Positions 59,993 to 64,000 of a DNA stretch of 64,000 nucleotides are shown piece after piece. Below the pieces are notes generated by a model, which saw only the letters and a list, made by a program, of their open reading frames with translations, had not been told where the DNA came from and made no database searches. Both the position numbers and the translations under genes were made by a program. Within the stretch, counting starts at the first letter, position 1; each line of letters starts with the position of its first letter. The stretch spans positions 1 through 64,000 of the forward strand of contig NZ_CACSJA010000026.1 of the NCBI RefSeq assembly GCF_902706035.1, given 5' to 3'. This stretch comes from Pantoea sp. 18069 (GTDB lineage Bacteria > Pseudomonadota > Gammaproteobacteria > Burkholderiales > Burkholderiaceae_C).

Positions 59993-62155
59993 TCAGTACG
60001 TGACACGCAGCGTCAGGTCGGCGCTGCGCGCCGCGCCCAGATAGGCCATGGTGCTGGTGACGTTGGCGGCATAGACCCGGTCCGTGGCATTGCGCACGCG
60101 CAGCACCAGCGACATGTTGCGCTGGAGCTGGTAGCTCAGCCCCAGGTCGAGCAGCGTATAGGCGGGCCAGTGCTGCGTGTTGGCGGCGTTGGCATGGACC
60201 TTGCCGACATGGCGCAGGCCGGCGCTGGCCTGCAGCGCGGGCGTGAACGCATAAGAGGTCCAGAGGTTGGCGACCGTTTCGGGCGTATTGGTCGGCGTGG
60301 TGCCGGCCAGCGAGACGCCGCCCTGGTGGAAGTTTTCATAGCGGGCGCGCACCAGGCTCAGATTGCCCTGGAGGGACCAGGCGCGGCTGGGCTGCAGGCC
60401 CAGCGCCAGCTCGATGCCCCGGGCCGACTGCTCGCCGACCAGCACCGTGAGCGTGCTGTTGTTCGGGTCCTGGCTGGCAATGTTCTTGCGCGTGAGGTGG
60501 TAGGCGGCCAGCGTGGCGCTGCCCTTGCCGTCCCATAAATCGAGCTTGCTGCCGACTTCGAACTGGCGGCCCGTGGTCAGCGCGCTGTTGTTGCGCACAT
60601 CCGCGAACGAGGCGGTGCTGAGCACGCCCGACGGTGGATCGGCCGCCGTCGCGTACTGGGCATAGAGATTCGCGCCGGGCGCGGCGTCCCAGACCAGTCC
60701 GATGCGGCCCGTGGTCGGGCGGTAGCTGCGCTCGAACGACGCGGGGCTGGCGGCCGTGACTTCGCGGCGGTTGGTCAGCTCCAGCGCAATGCGTTCATGG
60801 CGCAGCGCCGTGAGCAGATGCAGCGCGGGCGCGAGCGCCGTGCGGTTTTCGGCATAGAGCGCCGTGGTGGCGATGCGGTTGTCGCGGTCGGGGTTGAAGC
60901 CGGGCGCCATGCCGGCGATGTCGAAGAAGTTCTCCGTGCGGAACGCATAGGGATTCACCGTGCTCACGGTGGCCGGCAGGCTGTTGGGAAAGCGCGTCTG
61001 CCGGTTGAGGCTCAGCTCCAGCCCGAAAGCCCAGTCGCTGCGCCGCCCCAGCAGTTGGCCCTGGTAGGTGGCTTCGCTGCGATTGCCGACCATGCGCTGG
61101 TCGTGGCGCTGCAGGAAAGCCGCCGAGCGGACCACGGCGCTGTTGCCCGCGTCGAAACGGTAGCTCTCGACGTTGCGGTAGTCGCGCAAGGCGTCGTAGG
61201 CATAGAAGGTGTTCTTGAATTGCAGGGCGTCGCTCACGCGCCAGTCGCTGATGGAGCGCAGCCACTGCACGCGCTGGGCGTAGAGGCCGTCGGCGCTGTT
61301 GTAGTTCTTGGAACGCGTGCCTTCGTCTATGCGCAAGTTGCCCGTGGCCGGGTTCAGCAGCGGCGTGCCCCAGTAGGGACGGTCCACGGTTTCGGTCTGG
61401 TATTCGTAGGCCAGCGTGTGGGTGAAGCCGCTGCCCAGGTCGGACAGCAGCGAGGTGGCGAGCTGGGTCGCGCGGCTGTGCGTGCCTTCGGTCCAGCTGC
61501 CGCCGTCCTTGTGGTTCAGGTCCAGGCGCAGGAAATGCCTGTCGGCAAGGCGCCGGTTCAGTCCCACCGACGCTTCCTTGAGGTCGTGGCTGCCCAGGCG
61601 CAGCTGGGCTTCGGAGAAGTCGTGGCGCTCGGGCAGCTTGGTGAGGTAGTTGATCGTGCCGCCGACGCCGCCCGCACCGTACAGAAAGCTCGAGGCACCG
61701 CCAATGGCCTCGACCCGGTCGTAGATCCAGCTGTCCACGGGCCGCGCGGCAATGCTGTATTGCACATGGATGCCGTTGAACAGCTGGTTGAGCGAGCTGC
61801 CGCCAAAGCCCCGGTAGCTCACGCCGATATTGCCCGGCGCGTCGTGCGCCGTGACACCGGGAATGGCCTGCAGGATTTCCTGGGTGTTGCGCGCGCCGCG
61901 CGCTTCGATGCTGGCGCGGTCGACCATTGTCACGGCGGCCGGCGTCTCGCGCGGCGTCAGGCCCAGGCGGCTGCCGGTTTCGGTGGGCGTATCGAGCGGC
62001 AGCAGGCCATTGGCCTGGGGCGCGGCGCTTTTGACTTCGATGGTGGACAGCGACGGCGTCGCCTCCAGGGTTTGGGCCTGGGCCGTGAAAGCCGTGGCGG
62101 CGAACAATGCCGCGGCCAGGGGCTGGCGGCGATGGGGCACGGAAAAGTGTGTCAT
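59993..62155 (-). CDS. TonB-dependent siderophore/metal receptor
   Basis: 720 residues. Signal peptide LAAALFAATAFTAQAQ; plug domain with TPRETPAAVTMVDRASIEAR, ILQAIPGVTAHDAPGNIGVS and YDRVEAIGGASSFLYGAGGVGG; barrel ending ARSADLTLRVTY with a terminal aromatic. Plug motifs fit TonB-dependent siderophore receptors. Neighbours are a PepSY protein downstream and a DUF2946 protein upstream, a combination seen in copper- or iron-handling loci. Start is at MTHFSVPHRRQ; the 14-residue extension upstream was rejected. I saw no riboswitch before it. Confidence 0.88.
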   Translation of the reverse strand: MTHFSVPHRRQPLAAALFAATAFTAQAQTLEATPSLSTIEVKSAAPQANGLLPLDTPTETGSRLGLTPRETPAAVTMVDRASIEARGARNTQEILQAIPGVTAHDAPGNIGVSYRGFGGSSLNQLFNGIHVQYSIAARPVDSWIYDRVEAIGGASSFLYGAGGVGGTINYLTKLPERHDFSEAQLRLGSHDLKEASVGLNRRLADRHFLRLDLNHKDGGSWTEGTHSRATQLATSLLSDLGSGFTHTLAYEYQTETVDRPYWGTPLLNPATGNLRIDEGTRSKNYNSADGLYAQRVQWLRSISDWRVSDALQFKNTFYAYDALRDYRNVESYRFDAGNSAVVRSAAFLQRHDQRMVGNRSEATYQGQLLGRRSDWAFGLELSLNRQTRFPNSLPATVSTVNPYAFRTENFFDIAGMAPGFNPDRDNRIATTALYAENRTALAPALHLLTALRHERIALELTNRREVTAASPASFERSYRPTTGRIGLVWDAAPGANLYAQYATAADPPSGVLSTASFADVRNNSALTTGRQFEVGSKLDLWDGKGSATLAAYHLTRKNIASQDPNNSTLTVLVGEQSARGIELALGLQPSRAWSLQGNLSLVRARYENFHQGGVSLAGTTPTNTPETVANLWTSYAFTPALQASAGLRHVGKVHANAANTQHWPAYTLLDLGLSYQLQRNMSLVLRVRNATDRVYAANVTSTMAYLGAARSADLTLRVTY

Positions 62156-62321
62156 GGAAATCGGGTCTTCACGAGTGACAGCCGCGGCCAGGCCCATGGG
62201 AGAGCTTCCCTGGGGCCACGGGGCCAGTTAAATGGGGGAAGGTCGGGCCGCAAAGCAGCCCAGGGCGCGCGCACGCTCGCAGCCCGGTAAGGCCGGGCAG
62301 GCGGCGCAGCCGCTCAGGGGC

Positions 62322-62681
62322 TCAGGCGGGTGGTCCGCGCGGGGGGAGAGATGCGCCCGCAATGGCGGCAATGCGCGCCGACACCACGGGCTGCAGTGCC
62401 CGGCCCAGCGGCTGCGGCTGGGCGATGAACTGCGCCGACTGCTGCGGCGGCGGCGCGTTGACCGTGAGGCACAGCGGGCAGTCGAGCCCGTGCTGGCCGT
62501 TGGCCGTGACCTGCTGGCCGTTGTCGTCGACCACGATCACCTTCATGCTGCCGTCGGCCGAGCAGAGCATCTGCAGCGACTGCGGGTTCACGATGGGCGA
62601 AGCCACGGCGCATCCCAGCGTCAGGACGAACCACGCCATGACCAGACGGGCCAGTGGAATGGAGTTGCGCAGGATTTGCAT
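62322..62681 (-). CDS. DUF2946 family protein
   Basis: 119 residues: a signal/anchor segment (RLVMAWFVLTLGCAVASPIV), then CSADGSMKVIVVDDNG and the hallmark GLDCPLC, with three Cys in the mature part. DUF2946 proteins recur next to TonB receptors and copper genes in betaproteobacteria; Cys and His placement suggests metal binding but is not proof. It lies 166 bases upstream of the receptor gene on the same strand, so co-transcription is possible. Confidence 0.85.
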   Translation of the reverse strand: MQILRNSIPLARLVMAWFVLTLGCAVASPIVNPQSLQMLCSADGSMKVIVVDDNGQQVTANGQHGLDCPLCLTVNAPPPQQSAQFIAQPQPLGRALQPVVSARIAAIAGASLPPRGPPA

Positions 62682-62737
62682 GACGGCACATTATGGCGTG
62701 GTCCGGCAAGCGATGTGCGGACCCGCCTACAAACAAC

Positions 62738-62760
62738 AACGCAGCCCTGAAGGCTGCGTT
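62738..62760 (-). terminator. Hairpin, likely terminator, after the Ala/Pro-rich gene
   Basis: AACGCAGCC and GGCTGCGTT form a perfect 9-bp stem with a 5-base loop, lying just downstream of the 62807-63238 gene on the minus strand. The following sequence is GTTGTTTG on that strand, a weak T-rich tail. Confidence 0.6.
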
Positions 62761-62806
62761 GCGTGGGGTGGCCCGGGCCCTGGACAGGCCCGGACCGCAG
62801 GCGGCC

Positions 62807-63238
62807 TTACTTGATCGCGGCGCGCGCCGCTTGCGCCCTGGCCTGGGCTTCGTCGGCCTTGCGCTGCAGGTCGGCGGCTTCGGCTTCAGCGGCCCTGGCT
62901 TCGGCTGTCTGGGCGTCTGCGGCCTTGTCGCCCGAGGAGCCGGCAATCGCGTTGCCGACCATGCTGCCGGCGACGGCGCCCACAGCGGCAGCGCCCAGGG
63001 TGCCCATCATGCCGGGGCCGCCGCGTGCGGGGGCGGCGGCAGCGGCCGGAGCGGCGGCTGCAGGGGCGGCGGCGGGAGCAGCGGGCCTGGCAGCGGGCGC
63101 GGGCGCCGGCTTGCCGATGCTGGCCGGGCGAACGGACTTGCCGCCGCCCATGCGCTTTGCGTGGGCCAGGCTAGGCGCGAGCAGCGCAGCAAAGGTCAAA
63201 GCAAGCACGGAAGCAGTGGCGCGGTAAGAAATGTTCAC
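62807..63238 (-). CDS. Exported Ala/Pro-rich protein with glycine zipper
   Basis: 143 residues. A signal peptide (about 1-27, ending SLAHA) is followed by RMGGGKSVRPASIGKPAP, a long Ala/Pro linker, a glycine-zipper segment (GTLGAAAVGAVAGSMVGNAI) and a helical, Ala/Glu/Gln-rich tail ending ARAAIK. I recognise no named family, though the layout is common in Burkholderiales. It could be an envelope protein with a membrane-inserting hairpin. A 9-bp hairpin follows. Confidence 0.72.
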   Translation of the reverse strand: MNISYRATASVLALTFAALLAPSLAHAKRMGGGKSVRPASIGKPAPAPAARPAAPAAAPAAAAPAAAAAPARGGPGMMGTLGAAAVGAVAGSMVGNAIAGSSGDKAADAQTAEARAAEAEAADLQRKADEAQARAQAARAAIK

Positions 63239-63525
63239 GGAGATTCCTAAAATGAAAAGTCAACAAGTATGTGACCCATGCGAAGGCCGGGCCCGGTTGC
63301 TTGCGCAACCAGGCCGTCAGGCTCACGGAAAGTACATGGGGGGACTGCGCCGGAATGCAAGCGGCGCCGGGGAAAACCCGGCTGTCGCTCGGTCAGTGCA
63401 GTGCGCGCGCTTGGTAGAAGTCGTTTTATGCGCGCAGCCATCGATTCTAGGGCGCTGGCGCCGCGCCGCATGGCAAATGACTGAGCGCGGCACGGGCCAT
63501 TGCCCTGCGCGCCGGCCCAGGTGCT
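63239..63525. other. Intergenic region before serB
   Basis: About 290 bases between the start of the exported Ala/Pro-rich gene and the stop of serB, both on the minus strand, so it holds the promoter of the former and the end of the latter. I see no RNA gene or strong terminator here. Confidence 0.5.
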
Positions 63526-64000
63526 TTAGCGCAGGATTTCAAGCAGGCGGTCCAGCCCGCCCTGATTGATCGCGATCTGCGCTTCGGCGCGTACGCGGGG
63601 CTTGGCGTGGTAGGCCACGGACAGGCCTGCGGCGCCCATCATCGGCAGGTCGTTCGAGCCATCGCCCACGGCAATGCACTGCGCGGGCGCGATGCCCAGC
63701 AGCGAAGCGACTTCAAGCAGCGTGCGGCGCTTTTCCGCGCCGTCGCAGATATCGCCCCAGGGCTGCTCGACCATGGTGCCGGTCAGCACGCCGTTTTCCG
63801 TGGCCAGCACATTGGCGCGTACGAAGTCGATGTTCAGCAGGCCGCGCACATATTCAGCGAAATAGGTGAAACCACCCGAGACCAGCAGCACCTTGAGGCC
63901 GGCCTTCTGACAGGCTTCGACCAGGGTCTGCGCGCCAGGCGACAGTTGCAGGCGCTCGCTGCGCACGCGCGCCATGTCGGCTTCGGTCACGCCTTGCAGC
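63526..64000 (-). CDS. serB: Phosphoserine phosphatase SerB (5' end cut by window)
   Basis: C-terminal part of a HAD-family phosphatase, the last step of serine synthesis. Visible motifs are VSGGFTYFAEYV (motif II region), EKRRTLLEVASLLGI with the conserved Lys, and the metal-binding VGDGSNDLPMM (motifs III/IV), ending INQGGLDRLLEILR. The nucleophile DxDxT motif lies beyond the right edge. The frame continues to the last base, so the Met at 63990 is internal, not a start. Confidence 0.92.
   Translation of the reverse strand, partial: LQGVTEADMARVRSERLQLSPGAQTLVEACQKAGLKVLLVSGGFTYFAEYVRGLLNIDFVRANVLATENGVLTGTMVEQPWGDICDGAEKRRTLLEVASLLGIAPAQCIAVGDGSNDLPMMGAAGLSVAYHAKPRVRAEAQIAINQGGLDRLLEILR

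Overview
The window is high-GC chromosomal DNA of a betaproteobacterium, most likely family Comamonadaceae (Comamonas/Acidovorax/Delftia type). I base this on protein families seen in translation: a malonate locus with a TctC-type binding protein, a small Trp-rich protein, a cbb3 oxidase/Fnr cluster, zapA followed by 6S RNA, and cobalamin salvage genes. Several families of GC-rich intergenic repeats typical of Burkholderiales are also present. The genus is an inference. No prophage, plasmid, CRISPR array, tRNA or rRNA was seen; the window is a housekeeping and metabolic segment peppered with small repeats.

Layout. 1-5.4 kb: the end of a glycine-betaine/proline ABC ATPase (proV, cut by the left edge), acetyl-CoA synthetase, a small coiled-coil membrane protein, a cytochrome c and a Trp-rich membrane peptide. 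5.5-8.4 kb: ilvD and lgt. 8.5-13.6 kb: malonate module (malonyl-CoA decarboxylase, TctC-type binding protein, enoyl-CoA hydratase-like protein, malonyl-CoA synthetase). 13.7-24.4 kb: an anaerobic/microaerobic regulon of uspA, ccoI-ccoS, ccoNOQP, a short fixH, fnr, hemN and a TauE-like membrane protein, with FNR boxes (TTGAT-N4-ATCAA type) before uspA/ccoI, ccoN and fnr/hemN. 24.6-28.5 kb: an HD-GYP and a GGDEF-EAL protein (c-di-GMP turnover). 28.9-30.9 kb: csbD, a secreted triple-repeat Cys protein, then 6S RNA, zapA and a ZapB-like gene on the minus strand.

31-45 kb: a cobalamin riboswitch followed by btuB, cobB, cobU, btuFCD, cobO, bluB, cbiB, a threonine-phosphate decarboxylase, cobQ, an unrelated secreted protein and cobT. 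45-51.5 kb: nth, a PLP aminotransferase, slyX, small membrane proteins, argP-argO (LysR/LysE pair) and metQ. 51.8-58.5 kb: a second cobalamin riboswitch controlling a second TonB receptor-btuF-btuC-btuD set. This set is fused by start/stop overlaps to a luciferase-like flavin oxidoreductase and a DUF3820 protein. 58.5-64 kb: a PepSY membrane protein, a TonB-dependent siderophore/metal receptor and a DUF2946 protein on the minus strand, an Ala/Pro-rich exported protein, and serB cut by the right edge.

Most unusual observations: (1) the second cobalamin riboswitch carries a 112-bp structured repeat inserted in its P2 hairpin loop. The other copy of that repeat, at 13.6 kb, differs mainly by three compensatory base-pair changes, so the element has a conserved fold. 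(2) A luciferase-like flavin oxidoreductase and a DUF3820 protein are translationally coupled to a riboswitch-controlled corrinoid transporter, a possible undescribed corrinoid-processing function. (3) Four 27-bp repeats are read through as coding sequence in the signal region of the first BtuF, and another copy lies inside the threonine-phosphate decarboxylase gene.
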